From Arthrobacter sp. S39 (GTDB lineage Bacteria; Actinomycetota; Actinomycetes; Actinomycetales; Micrococcaceae): DNA of 64,000 nucleotides. Position numbers and translations under genes: made by a program. The notes beneath the pieces were generated by a model. It did not search any database, was not told the DNA's origin, and saw only the letters and a program-made list of their open reading frames with translations. The stretch is taken from the NCBI RefSeq assembly GCF_004320525.1, contig NZ_SIHX01000002.1:434001-498000 (forward strand), given 5' to 3'. Of this stretch, positions 33,921 through 42,864 are shown in pieces (position 1 is the stretch's first letter; each line of letters begins with the position of its first letter).

Positions 33921-35678
33921 CTACTTCTCGTCCGGACCGAGGTCGGGGCCGGACACAAAGCGGACGTCGCGGGTAGTGCTGCCCTGGAGTTCCAGGACAG
34001 CCAGGTCGTTGCTGCCCTTCCGGACCAGCGGCCCCGGCACGTACAGCGTGCGCTGCGGTCCGCGGCTCCAGTAGCGGCCCAGGTTGAAGCCGTTCACGTA
34101 GGCGTTGCCCTTCGTCCAGCCGTCCAGCCGCAGGTACCTGTCGCCCGGTCCATCCGCTTCGAAGGAAGCAAAGGACAGGGACGGGCCGGCCACGCCTCCG
34201 GTTCCGCCCCGGTCCTTGGCCAGCCCCGCAAGCAGGGTGGCGTCCAGATTCTCCAGGTCCAGGGGCCGGATCTGCCAGCCGGTGAGCTCTTCGCCGTCGA
34301 GGGTGGCCGGTCCGATGAGTCCTTTCGATTCGCCGATCCGCGGCCCGTAGTTCACCCGGCCCTGGTCCTCCACGAGGATCTGAAGGAGCCCGCCCCGGGG
34401 GACCAGTATGGAGCGTTCGGCCAGTTCACGGCTGAGCGTGCCCAGCGGAAACCCGTCGAGGAAGAACTGCGCCCGGTCACGCACCTCGGCGAACGCCAGG
34501 ACGCCGCCACCGTCGAGGGCGCGCTCGTACAGGCTGAAGCCGCGGTACTGTCCGGTGGCCTCGCTGGCCGGGACAGGACCGGCAACCCGCTGCGGGGAAC
34601 CGAGGGCATCCGCCGCGCTGAGCAGCGGGACACTGGAGCCCACGGTGACCACAGACTCCGCTCGGACCGGCCGGGCGGCCGGGACCTCTGACGGAACAGG
34701 GAAATGTTTGGCGATAACGTCCCGGAACGCGAAGTACTTGGCCGTCGGATGCCCGTCCTCGGAAAGCGGCGCGTCGTAGTCGTAGGACGTGATGGTGGGT
34801 TCGTAGATGCCTTTGTCGTTGGCGCCGTTGGTGAAGCCGAAGTTCGTGCCGCCGTGGAACATGTAGATGTTCACCGATGCACCAGCGGACAGCAGGGCAT
34901 CGAGTTCGGCGGCGGAAGCGGCGGCATCGGTGGTGTGGTGGTGGGTGCCCCAGTTGTCGAACCAGCCGTTCCAGAACTCGGCGCACATCAGCGGGCCGGT
35001 GGGCTGCCGCTCGCGCAGGAACTCAAGACGCTCCTGGGAACGTGAACCAAACGTCCCGGTCTTGTGCAGTTCGGGCAGGGAACCGTCCTCGATCATGGTG
35101 CCGAAAGGCTGGTCGCAGGTGAACAGCGGGATGTCCACGCCGTGGCGTTTCACCAGGTCCACAAGGTGCTGCAGGTACGCCTTGTCCTTGCCGTAGGCGC
35201 CGTATTCATTTTCGATCTGCAGCAGGATGACCGGTCCGCCGCGCGTGACCTGCCGCTTCACCACGATGGGCAGCAGGGCATCGAAGTAGGTGCCGACGGC
35301 GGCGAGGTAGCCGGGTTCACTGCTGCGGACACCCACGGTGGGGTCGCTGAAGAGCCATGCCGGCAGCCCGCCGTTGTCCCATTCGGCGCAGATGTACGGT
35401 CCGGGCCGGACGATGGCGCGCATGCCCGCGGCGTCCACCAGGTCCAGGAACCGGCCCAGGCCCAGCCGTCCCTCGGCGAGGAACGTCCCCGGCTCGGGGG
35501 AGTGCTCGTTCCACGGTACGTATGTCTCGATGGTGTTCAGCCCCATCAGCCGGGCCTTTCGGATCCGGTCCTCCCACAGGTCCGGATGGACCCGGAAGTA
35601 GTGGATGGCGCCGGAGAGGATCCGGAAGGGCTCGTCGTTCAGCAGGTAGTCGTGATCGCCGATGGCAAAGGTATCCAT
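33921..35678 (-). CDS. Beta-galactosidase, glycoside hydrolase family 35
   Basis: The 585-residue protein starts with the GH35 opening LSGAIHYFRVHPDLWEDRIR and carries VRPGPYICAEWDNGGLPAWL, the acid/base Glu in VILLQIENEYGAYG and the nucleophile Glu in LMCAEFWNGWFDNWG. The C-terminal 250 residues hold jelly-roll domains (GFSLYERALDGGGVLAF, then KGNAYVNGFNLGRYWSRGPQ). No signal peptide is visible, so it probably acts in the cytoplasm on imported galactosides. AAGGA precedes the ATG at 35678. It is the last gene of an operon with an ABC sugar importer, so it likely cleaves the imported oligosaccharide from the non-reducing galactose end. Confidence 0.94.
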   Translation of the reverse strand: MDTFAIGDHDYLLNDEPFRILSGAIHYFRVHPDLWEDRIRKARLMGLNTIETYVPWNEHSPEPGTFLAEGRLGLGRFLDLVDAAGMRAIVRPGPYICAEWDNGGLPAWLFSDPTVGVRSSEPGYLAAVGTYFDALLPIVVKRQVTRGGPVILLQIENEYGAYGKDKAYLQHLVDLVKRHGVDIPLFTCDQPFGTMIEDGSLPELHKTGTFGSRSQERLEFLRERQPTGPLMCAEFWNGWFDNWGTHHHTTDAAASAAELDALLSAGASVNIYMFHGGTNFGFTNGANDKGIYEPTITSYDYDAPLSEDGHPTAKYFAFRDVIAKHFPVPSEVPAARPVRAESVVTVGSSVPLLSAADALGSPQRVAGPVPASEATGQYRGFSLYERALDGGGVLAFAEVRDRAQFFLDGFPLGTLSRELAERSILVPRGGLLQILVEDQGRVNYGPRIGESKGLIGPATLDGEELTGWQIRPLDLENLDATLLAGLAKDRGGTGGVAGPSLSFASFEADGPGDRYLRLDGWTKGNAYVNGFNLGRYWSRGPQRTLYVPGPLVRKGSNDLAVLELQGSTTRDVRFVSGPDLGPDEK

Positions 35679-35730
35679 TGGGTTCCTTGGGAATTCGCAG
35701 GGTGGACCGGGGGTGGCCAGGGCAGTGCTG

Positions 35731-36429
35731 TCAGTCCTGGCGCAGGACGGCGTGGAACGCGAACGCGGCGTTGCTCCAGACAACAAACAGGAGCGGAGCA
35801 GGCGCCAGGGCCACGCCCAGTACCGGCTGGAGCAGCGCGGCCGAGGCGATGATGCCGAGCAGCACCAGCATGGCCAGGCTCAGGTACCAGCGCTGGACAC
35901 ACAGGTAGAGGGAAGCCTTGGCCAGGCTCTTGAGCCTGGCGCCCGGGAGAAGGACGACGCCGGCAATCACCAGCACAGCCACGGTCACCGTGGCAGCCGC
36001 GGCCACCACGATGACCGGGACCAGCACCGCTGCCGCCGGCATCGACCGGACGGCGACGAGGTCGACGCCGAGGAACAGCAGCAGCGCAACCGCTGCCAGC
36101 CCCAGCGGCGCGGCACGCCGGAAGTTGCGCGCATAACCCCGGAGGAAGGAGGCAAACGGCTTGACCGCGCCGCCGTCGTCGTTCAGTGCCTGGAAGGCCG
36201 TGAACAGGCCGGCGAGCGACGGCGGCACCGTCACAGAAAGCGCCAGGAAGAAAGGCCACGAGGCCACGGGATCGGCCACGAGGGCGAGGCAAAACACCAG
36301 CGGGGCGTTGGCCAGGGCCAGCATCACATTCCCGGCGAGGAACGTGTAGACGAACCCGAAGATGCTCCCGAAGGTTTCGAACCCCGGCCCGGCCCAGCGG
36401 CGCGGCTTCTGCCCAGCCAACGAAGTCAT
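35731..36429 (-). CDS. DUF624 (YesL-like) membrane protein
   Basis: The 232-residue protein has five or six hydrophobic helices. It opens with FGSIFGFVYTFLAGNVMLAL and NAPLVFCLAL, followed by PPSLAGLFTAFQALNDDGGA, the common start of DUF624/YesL proteins that occur in sugar ABC operons of Gram-positive bacteria. Their role is unknown; an accessory role in transport or signalling is assumed from context. Its ATG overlaps the stop of the upstream permease gene by four bases, and the GH35 gene follows 52 bp later. Confidence 0.88.
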   Translation of the reverse strand: MTSLAGQKPRRWAGPGFETFGSIFGFVYTFLAGNVMLALANAPLVFCLALVADPVASWPFFLALSVTVPPSLAGLFTAFQALNDDGGAVKPFASFLRGYARNFRRAAPLGLAAVALLLFLGVDLVAVRSMPAAAVLVPVIVVAAAATVTVAVLVIAGVVLLPGARLKSLAKASLYLCVQRWYLSLAMLVLLGIIASAALLQPVLGVALAPAPLLFVVWSNAAFAFHAVLRQD

Positions 36430-37358
36430 CCCTTCATGCCGCTCGTCGCGATGCCCTGGATGAAATAGCGCTGGCCGACCAGGAAGATGATCAGGATCGG
36501 GATCACCGAGATGACGGACCCGGTCATGATCATGGCGTATTCGGCATCGAACTGCCCCACGAAGGAACGAAGGCCCAGCTGGACGGTCCAGAGGCGGTTG
36601 GACGTGAGGTAGATGAACGGGCCCATGTAGTCGTTCCACGTGTTGACGAAGGTCAGCAGCGCCAGGCTGGCGAGGGCGGGCTTGGACAGGGGCAGGATCA
36701 CCCGCGCCCAGATGCCGTATTCGCTGAGGCCGTCGATGCGGGCGGCCTCGCACAGCTCATCGGGGATGGTCATGTAGTACTGGCGCATCAGGAAGACCCC
36801 GAACGCGCCGAACGCCTGGAGCAGGATGAGGGCGTTGAAGCTGTTGGTGAGCCCCAGCTGCTGCATCATGATGTACTGCGGCACCATGTACGCCTGCCAC
36901 GGGACGGCAATGGTTCCGATGTAGGCCAGGAACAGCACGTCCCTGCCCGGGAAGCGGACCTTCGAGAAGCCGTAGGCGGCGAGGGACCCGGTGAGGACCT
37001 GCAGACAGGTGATGATCACCGCGAGGTAGAGGGAGTTCTGCAGGTAGCCCATCATCGGGATGCGGGTCCATATCTCCGTGTAGTTGCTCCACACGAACTC
37101 CGAGGGGATCCACTGGATGGGGACGGTGAGGACCTGGTTGTTCTCCTTCAGGGAGGAGGAGAGCATCCAGATGAACGGCACCAGCAGCGCCAGGACCAGC
37201 ACGGCCAGGACTGCGTAGATGACGACGTCGGTGGTCCGCTTATTCTGTTCGCGCGTGGACCGCTTGCGCTGGGAACGACGGCGGTCCTCCGGAGTGGGCG
37301 CCAGGCCCCTGCCGATGAAGGGTGCCTCGGCCTTGAGGTCTTCGGCCATGTTGGTCAT
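36426..37358 (-). CDS. Carbohydrate ABC transporter permease (MalG-like)
   Basis: This 310-residue inner-membrane permease has six predicted helices and the EAA cytoplasmic loop EAARIDGLSEYGIWARVILP that contacts the ATPase. The N-terminal 40 residues are charged and cytoplasmic. GTIAVPWQAYMVPQYIMMQQ and the final FLVGQRYFIQGIATSGMKG are typical for the MalG/CUT1 class. The gene overlaps the preceding permease by one base and the following DUF624 gene by four, so translation is coupled. The CUT1 family imports di- and oligosaccharides. No ATPase gene is in the operon. Confidence 0.94.
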   Translation of the reverse strand: MTNMAEDLKAEAPFIGRGLAPTPEDRRRSQRKRSTREQNKRTTDVVIYAVLAVLVLALLVPFIWMLSSSLKENNQVLTVPIQWIPSEFVWSNYTEIWTRIPMMGYLQNSLYLAVIITCLQVLTGSLAAYGFSKVRFPGRDVLFLAYIGTIAVPWQAYMVPQYIMMQQLGLTNSFNALILLQAFGAFGVFLMRQYYMTIPDELCEAARIDGLSEYGIWARVILPLSKPALASLALLTFVNTWNDYMGPFIYLTSNRLWTVQLGLRSFVGQFDAEYAMIMTGSVISVIPILIIFLVGQRYFIQGIATSGMKG

Positions 37359-38281
37359 CAGCGTTCCCTCCGCTGTTGGAGCTTGAATTGCAGGACGGTG
37401 ACCGTCAGGACGATGACGAACAGCACCAGCGAGATGGCTGACGAATAGCCGAACTTCCCTTCGCCGATGCCTTCCTGGTAGATGAGCTGGGACAGCACGG
37501 TGGTGGCGCGTCCCGGCCCGCCGTTGGTCATGACCACGATCAGGTCAAAGACCTTGAAACTGGACACGGTCAGCATGACCACCACAAAGAACGTGGTGGG
37601 CCGCAGCGATGGCAGGGTGACGTTCCAGAACCGCTGCCACGGGCTGGCGCCGTCCACCTCGGCTGCTTCGTAGAGTTCGGTGGGGATGGCCTGGAGCCCG
37701 GCTAAGTACAGGATCATGTAGTAGCCCATGTCCCGCCACACGCTGGTGATGATCACGGCGGGCATGGCCCAGTCGGAGCTGGACGTCCAGCCCGGTGCCT
37801 CGGCGATGCCAACGGCGTGCAGGAGCTGGTTGATGGGGCCGGTGTCCGGGCTGAAGAGCATGTTCCAGACGACGGCGACGGCCACCAGGGAGGTGATGTA
37901 GGGGAAGAAGATGGCCACCCGGAAGAAGCCGATGCCCTTGAGCTTGCGGTTCAGGAGCAGGGCCAGGACCAGGGCGAGGGCCATGGTCAGCGGGACATGT
38001 CCCAGGGCGTAGACCACCGTGTTGCGCAGGGCCACCCAGAAGGTGTCACTCTGCATCATCCGCTGGAAGTTTGCCAGACCCACCCAGCGCGGGGCGCTGA
38101 ACGAGGTCCACTCCATAAAGGACAGGGCGAAGGCGGCGAGGACGGGGATCAGGGTGAAGGCCAGGAAGCCCAGGAAGTTCGGAAGGATGAAAGTCCAGCC
38201 GATCAGCGTGTTGCGCCGTGCCTGCTTCCGGTTGCCCCGGCTGTGGACAGCCGGGGCCCTCTTGAGTGTCTCTGTAGTCAC
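37358..38281 (-). CDS. Sugar ABC transporter permease (MalF-like)
   Basis: The 307-residue protein is the second CUT1 permease: about six helices (LIGWTFILPNFLGFLAFTLI first), the WTSFSAPRWVGLANFQRMMQ external segment and the EAA loop EAAEVDGASPWQRFWNVTLP. It follows the binding-protein gene with a four-base overlap and precedes the MalG-like gene with a one-base overlap. It should form a heterodimer with that permease. Confidence 0.94.
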   Translation of the reverse strand: MTTETLKRAPAVHSRGNRKQARRNTLIGWTFILPNFLGFLAFTLIPVLAAFALSFMEWTSFSAPRWVGLANFQRMMQSDTFWVALRNTVVYALGHVPLTMALALVLALLLNRKLKGIGFFRVAIFFPYITSLVAVAVVWNMLFSPDTGPINQLLHAVGIAEAPGWTSSSDWAMPAVIITSVWRDMGYYMILYLAGLQAIPTELYEAAEVDGASPWQRFWNVTLPSLRPTTFFVVVMLTVSSFKVFDLIVVMTNGGPGRATTVLSQLIYQEGIGEGKFGYSSAISLVLFVIVLTVTVLQFKLQQRRER

Positions 38282-39561
38282 TGGCCCAGGACTTCGCTCT
38301 TGACCCGCTTGCCCATTTCAGCGATGCCGTCCGCCACGGAGCGCTCACCGACCATGATGAGGTCGTGCTCCTGGTTGAGGATCTTGTCGGTCGCCGCGGA
38401 CTTGTCGCTCACGGGCATTTCGAGGGCTGTCCTGTCAGGGGTGAAGGCCTTCTTGGACAGTTCATCCGTGGGAAGGCCATCGAGCTTGAAGTAGGCGTCG
38501 GTCACTGTGCCATTCTTCAGTGCAGGAACGACTCCGATCTTGGAGATGGCCTTGGCGCCCTCTTCGCCGGCGGCCCACTCGATGAACTTCTTGGCTTCAT
38601 CCGAGTGGGAGGCGTTCTTGTTCACGGCGAAAGCTGTGGGGGAGCCGAACGTGGTGACATCGCCGCCGGACTTCTTCTGCGGCATCGGGGCCAGGCCCCA
38701 GTTGACGTTGGTCTTGCCGTCCTTCTTGGCCTGGGTGAGGCCGGAGATGTACCAGGTGCCCATCGGCATCATGGCAGCCTGGCCGGTCTCGAACATGGTG
38801 CGGTAGCTCGTCTTCTGGCTCTTGGCCGTACCGAACTCCAGGGTGGCCCCGCTCTTCTGCAGGTCCAGGGCGGTGTTGTACTGGTCCTCGAAGAAGCCGT
38901 AATCGCCGCTGATCTGGTCGCCGTCGTTTTGGGCTGCGGAAATGGCCTGGATGACGGAGCGCCAGATGTGGTGGTAAGTGCCGTAGACGGTCTTGCCGTC
39001 GGAGCCCTTGGTGGTGAGCTTCTGGGCGAGGGCCGCGTATTCGTCCCAGGTGAGGTCGGCGGGATCTTCAACACCGGCGGCCTTGAAGAGGTCCTTGTTG
39101 TAGTAGAGGAGCCAGAAGTCCTGCCGGTAGGGGGCGGCGAAGTACTTGCCGTCGACGTCGAACGCGTCCAGGCCGGCGAGGTTGTCCTTGTCCAGCGTGT
39201 CCACCACGCTGTTGATCTCCTGGAGCTGGCCGTTGCTGGCGTACCGGGAGTAGTCGATGACGTTCTTCATGGTCAGGACGTCGGTGGTGTCGCCGCCGGC
39301 CAGCATGGTGGTGACCTTCTGCGGGTAGTCATCGGCGAGGATGTCCACCGGTTCGATGTCCACGTTGGGGTTGGCGGCTTCGTAGCCGTCGAACAGCGCC
39401 TTGAACTCCGGTGTTCCTTCGTAGTTCCACACGGATACAGTCAGGCGGGTTTTGCCGTTCTGGGCCTGCGGCTCCGCCGGTCCGGCGGCTCCTGCGCAAC
39501 CGGTCATGCCAAGCCCGGCCGTTACGGCCAGGGCTATCGCGGCGAGGGTTGTGCGCTTCAT
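38278..39561 (-). CDS. Extracellular sugar-binding lipoprotein of an ABC transporter
   Basis: The 427-residue protein has a lipoprotein signal (ALAVTAGLGMTGC, with Cys22 as the acylated residue) and the fold of CUT1 solute-binding proteins: RLTVSVWNYEGTPEFKALFD, then DVLTMKNVIDYSRYASNGQL, then WLLYYNKDLFKAAGVEDPAD and the C-terminal FIEWAAGEEGAKAISKIGVV. It sits on the outer face of the membrane and hands substrate to the two permeases. Aromatic residues such as those in YRQDFWLLYY suggest stacking against sugar rings. The specificity is inferred as a galactose-containing oligosaccharide only from the GH35 neighbour. Confidence 0.94.
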   Translation of the reverse strand: MKRTTLAAIALAVTAGLGMTGCAGAAGPAEPQAQNGKTRLTVSVWNYEGTPEFKALFDGYEAANPNVDIEPVDILADDYPQKVTTMLAGGDTTDVLTMKNVIDYSRYASNGQLQEINSVVDTLDKDNLAGLDAFDVDGKYFAAPYRQDFWLLYYNKDLFKAAGVEDPADLTWDEYAALAQKLTTKGSDGKTVYGTYHHIWRSVIQAISAAQNDGDQISGDYGFFEDQYNTALDLQKSGATLEFGTAKSQKTSYRTMFETGQAAMMPMGTWYISGLTQAKKDGKTNVNWGLAPMPQKKSGGDVTTFGSPTAFAVNKNASHSDEAKKFIEWAAGEEGAKAISKIGVVPALKNGTVTDAYFKLDGLPTDELSKKAFTPDRTALEMPVSDKSAATDKILNQEHDLIMVGERSVADGIAEMGKRVKSEVLGQ

Positions 39562-39617
39562 TGCGTTCTCCTTAGGTGAGTTTTAAGTCTGCCGCATTTG
39601 CGGCGTTTTAGTGTGGG

Positions 39618-40631
39618 TCAGGCGCTGAGTGAAAGGTCTTCGTGGACCACCTGGGCGAGGAGTTCCTGACCAGTCAGGAACCGTTCAAGGTCATCCAGTG
39701 CGGCGTCGGACATCCGCCGGGTTTCCGTTCCCAGGGAACCGGCGATGTGCGGGGTAATGACCACGTTGGGGAGGTCATAGAGCACCGAGTCCCGCGGCAG
39801 CGGCTCGGGTTCCGTGACATCGAGGAGGGCGTGGATCCGGCCGGTGGCGCACTCAACTTCGAGTGCCCTGGTGTCCACCAGCGATCCGCGGGCCGTATTG
39901 ATGAGGGTTGAGTGGTCCTTCATGGCCCGGAGCTCAGGAGCCCCGATCATGTGGCGGGTTTCGGGCAGCGCGGGTGCGTGGACCGTCACGATGTCCGAGG
40001 CCGGAAGGAGTTCCGCCAGCGGAACGAGCCGTCCGCCGGCTGCCTCGACGGCGAGCGGGTCAGCGTGCGGATCGCTGACCAGGACGGTGACGTCCTGCAG
40101 CTGCTGGACGAGCTGGACAACCCGGCGTCCGATCCGGGAGAACCCGATCACACCGATGACCCGTCCGATGTTGCCGAGTTCGCCACGCTGCGTGGAGTAG
40201 CTCCAGTCGTCCCGGTGCGTGCGGGCATCGTTAGCCAGGACGTGGGCCTTTTTGCCCGCAAGGACGATGGAGGCGAAGGTGAACTCGGCAACGGGGATGG
40301 CGTTTGCGTCCGCGCCGTTGGTGACCAGGATGCCGCGTTCCCACAGCTTGTCGCTCGCGAAGCTGCGGACGGTGCCGGCGCAGTGGAAGACTGCCCGCAG
40401 CTTGGGCATCCGCTCAAGACGCTCGGAAGTGAGCAGCGGAACTCCCCAGCTGGTGAGCAGGATTTCCACGTCTGCCAGGCGGCCGGCGAGGTCCGGGGAA
40501 TCCAGAGAATCCGTCCACGGCTGTCCACCCAGGTCAACGAGTCCGGCGAGCCGCTGCAGGCGTGTGGAATCGAATTGATCTGCAAAGGTTCCGCTATTCA
40601 TGACCAGCAGCGCCTTGGGTTTGGGTGACAT
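39618..40631 (-). CDS. D-isomer-specific 2-hydroxyacid dehydrogenase
   Basis: The 337-residue NAD(P)-dependent enzyme shows the cofactor motif GVIGFSRIGRRVVQLVQQ and the catalytic triad: Arg in LINTARGSLVDT, Glu in LLDVTEPEPLPRD and His in VVITPHIAGSLGTE. Such enzymes reduce 2-keto acids such as glyoxylate, hydroxypyruvate or sugar-derived keto acids. The position as first gene of the sugar ABC-GH35 operon suggests a role in handling an acidic sugar product, for example from uronate breakdown. That is inference, since the substrate cannot be predicted. Confidence 0.92.
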   Translation of the reverse strand: MSPKPKALLVMNSGTFADQFDSTRLQRLAGLVDLGGQPWTDSLDSPDLAGRLADVEILLTSWGVPLLTSERLERMPKLRAVFHCAGTVRSFASDKLWERGILVTNGADANAIPVAEFTFASIVLAGKKAHVLANDARTHRDDWSYSTQRGELGNIGRVIGVIGFSRIGRRVVQLVQQLQDVTVLVSDPHADPLAVEAAGGRLVPLAELLPASDIVTVHAPALPETRHMIGAPELRAMKDHSTLINTARGSLVDTRALEVECATGRIHALLDVTEPEPLPRDSVLYDLPNVVITPHIAGSLGTETRRMSDAALDDLERFLTGQELLAQVVHEDLSLSA

Positions 40632-40794
40632 CAGGGAATCCTCCTTTCAGGTTTCTTGGTGTTGCCCTTGGGGGCGATTTCATGTCTTGCATCACATCTA
40701 ACAATCAGTAGATACTCATAAACAAGACAGATCAATCACCTCGTTCAGCATCGATCTCAAATGATCCGACTCGAACATCCGAGAAGAGTCTTTA
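40632..40794. promoter_or_regulatory. Divergent control region of the two polysaccharide operons
   Basis: This 163-bp region separates the minus-strand 2-hydroxyacid dehydrogenase operon from the plus-strand heparinase operon. It is AT-rich between 40680 and 40740 (ACAATCAGTAGATACTCATA, AACAAGACAGATCAATCACC). The motif GATCTCAAATGATC near 40752-40765 contains two GATC half sites that could be bound by the DeoR-type regulator at 42861. A Shine-Dalgarno-like AGAAG precedes the heparinase ATG. Confidence 0.4.
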
Positions 40795-42864
40795 ATGAAT
40801 GCACCACCTGCCGGCGGCACGCCGGCCACGGCCCTGGGGGCCCGCCCTCTCGCCTCCGCGTGGGGAACGAACGCGTCTCCTTCCGGCCTCGCAGACCTGC
40901 TGGCGGGTGGGCTGTCCGGACTCCGCATCCGCAAGCTGGGCGATGCCGCCTGGCTCGGCGTCAGCGAGGCTGCCTCCGCCGGCCTGGCCGCCCAAGCGTG
41001 GACCGAACGAGGGACAGCCTGGCCTCAGCCCCTGGTTTCGCACTACGCCCGCTACTTCCGGGACGGCAACCGCACCGCCTACGAAGGACTGGTGGGGGCG
41101 CGCCAGCAGCGCCTGACGCGTGCCGTTGCGATGGCCCTGCTCGCCGGACGCGACGGCGGAATGGTTGCCGGGAGCGGCGCCGGAGCGGGCCACGCCAGCA
41201 CCGACGCCGGCAGCGTCCTCCTGGGCGGCAACGACGCCACTGGGGGCGGAGCCGCCGCTGATTGGCTGGACGAGGTGGTCGACGGCGTCTACCTGCTCTG
41301 CGAACAGAGCTCCTGGAGCTGGGCCGCGCACGACGACGTCTTCAGCCGCAGCGGCGAGGTGGTGCCGGACAAGTCCCGGCCGTACCTGGACCTTGGCGCC
41401 GGTGAAGTCGCCGCGCAGCTCGCGTGGACGGACTACGTGCTCGGCGACTCCCTGGATGCCCGGGCGCCCGGCCTGCGCCGCCGGATCCGGCAGGAAACCC
41501 AGGAACGCGTCATCAATCCCTTCCTCGACCGGATGGACTGGCACTGGCTTGGGCTGGACGGTGACGTCCACAACTGGAACCCGTGGATCCATACGAACCT
41601 GATTGCTGCAGCGCTGTTCCTGGTGGACGATCCCCAGCTCCAGGCAGCCGCCGTTGCCCGCTGCATCGAGGGCCTGGACCGTTTCCTGGCCTCCATCCCC
41701 GCGGACGGGGCCATCGACGAGGGCTTCGCCTACTGGTGGAACGGGGCCGGCAGGGCGCTGGAGGGCCTCGCGCTGCTGGAGGAAGCCACAGACGGGGCGC
41801 TCGACGTCGATCTCCCCGTGGTCCGCCAGCTCGTTGCCTTTCCGCACCGGATGCATCTGGGCGGAACCTGGTTCCTCAACGTTGCCGACGGTCCGGCCCG
41901 GGCGGCCAGCGCGCTGCCGTGGGACATGCTGCACCGGTGGGCGCTGCGCCTGGATGACCGTGACGCCGCGGGACACGCAGCGTCTTTCGTCTCCGGCCAG
42001 CCGGAGGCGACGGCGGGACTGGGCCGGGTGCTGCACGCGCTCCTGCGCGGGTCGGAACAAGGCGCCGATGAGCCCGCTGGAGGCCCGCCCCTGGTGCCGT
42101 TCGCCTACCTCCCGTCGGTGCAGATCATGGTGGCCCGCGAAACCGCCGGCACAGACCAGGGCCTGCTGCTCGCCGCGAAGGGCGGGCACAACGGGGAGCA
42201 CCACAACCACCGCGACGTCGGCTCCGTGTTGGTTGCCGTCGACGGCGTTCCGCTGCTGGTCGACGCCGGCCAGCCCACCTATACGGCCAAGACCTTCAGC
42301 CCGGAACGCTACGAAATCCGCGCCATGCAAAGCGCCTGGCACAGCGTTCCCGCACCGTTCGGCCTGGAGCAGGGCACCGGGAAGGACTTCGCGGCGGACG
42401 TCCTGCAGGCGCCCATCCCTGACAACCCAACACTCGCGCTGGCCCTCGGAGGAGCGTACGGACTGCGCCCGGAGCAGTGGATCCGGACATCCTCGCTGGA
42501 CCGGGAGGCCCGGCAGGTGGTCGTCGCCGACCGCTGGGATCTTCCGGAGGTGCCGGACAATGGAACGCCCGACGTCGACATCACCTACCTCGCGGCCGGC
42601 ACCGTCCGCCTCGGTGAAGACTGCTCCGCCACCATCCTGCCGGACGGCATCCCGGCGGCTGACATACCGTTCGCCGGGAACGGCAGGGGAGTCCGCCTGC
42701 GCTGGGAGCCGGGCGCCGCCGTCGTCCTGGTGGATGAATGGCTGCTGGATGACCCCCTGCTGTCCGACGTGTGGGGCGCACGGCTGACCCGACTGCGCTT
42801 CCGACTGCCCGAAGAACACCGCCCAGCCGGCACATTCACCCTGACAGTGGAGGCAACACCATGA
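40795..42864 (+). CDS. Heparinase II/III-like polysaccharide lyase family protein
   Basis: The 689-residue protein has an alpha-helical toroid domain (about residues 80-400, e.g. DGDVHNWNPWIHTNLIAAAL and GFAYWWNGAGRALEGLALLE) and a C-terminal beta-sandwich with the family hallmark GHNGEHHNHRDVGSVLVAVD, followed by PLLVDAGQPTYTAKTFSPER. The His/Asn/Asp cluster and the Tyr (YTAKTFS) match the active-site area of heparinase II/III proteins. No signal peptide is visible, suggesting cytoplasmic action on imported oligosaccharides carrying uronic acid. Its last four bases overlap the next gene. The glycan type remains open. Confidence 0.83.
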   Translation: MNAPPAGGTPATALGARPLASAWGTNASPSGLADLLAGGLSGLRIRKLGDAAWLGVSEAASAGLAAQAWTERGTAWPQPLVSHYARYFRDGNRTAYEGLVGARQQRLTRAVAMALLAGRDGGMVAGSGAGAGHASTDAGSVLLGGNDATGGGAAADWLDEVVDGVYLLCEQSSWSWAAHDDVFSRSGEVVPDKSRPYLDLGAGEVAAQLAWTDYVLGDSLDARAPGLRRRIRQETQERVINPFLDRMDWHWLGLDGDVHNWNPWIHTNLIAAALFLVDDPQLQAAAVARCIEGLDRFLASIPADGAIDEGFAYWWNGAGRALEGLALLEEATDGALDVDLPVVRQLVAFPHRMHLGGTWFLNVADGPARAASALPWDMLHRWALRLDDRDAAGHAASFVSGQPEATAGLGRVLHALLRGSEQGADEPAGGPPLVPFAYLPSVQIMVARETAGTDQGLLLAAKGGHNGEHHNHRDVGSVLVAVDGVPLLVDAGQPTYTAKTFSPERYEIRAMQSAWHSVPAPFGLEQGTGKDFAADVLQAPIPDNPTLALALGGAYGLRPEQWIRTSSLDREARQVVVADRWDLPEVPDNGTPDVDITYLAAGTVRLGEDCSATILPDGIPAADIPFAGNGRGVRLRWEPGAAVVLVDEWLLDDPLLSDVWGARLTRLRFRLPEEHRPAGTFTLTVEATP

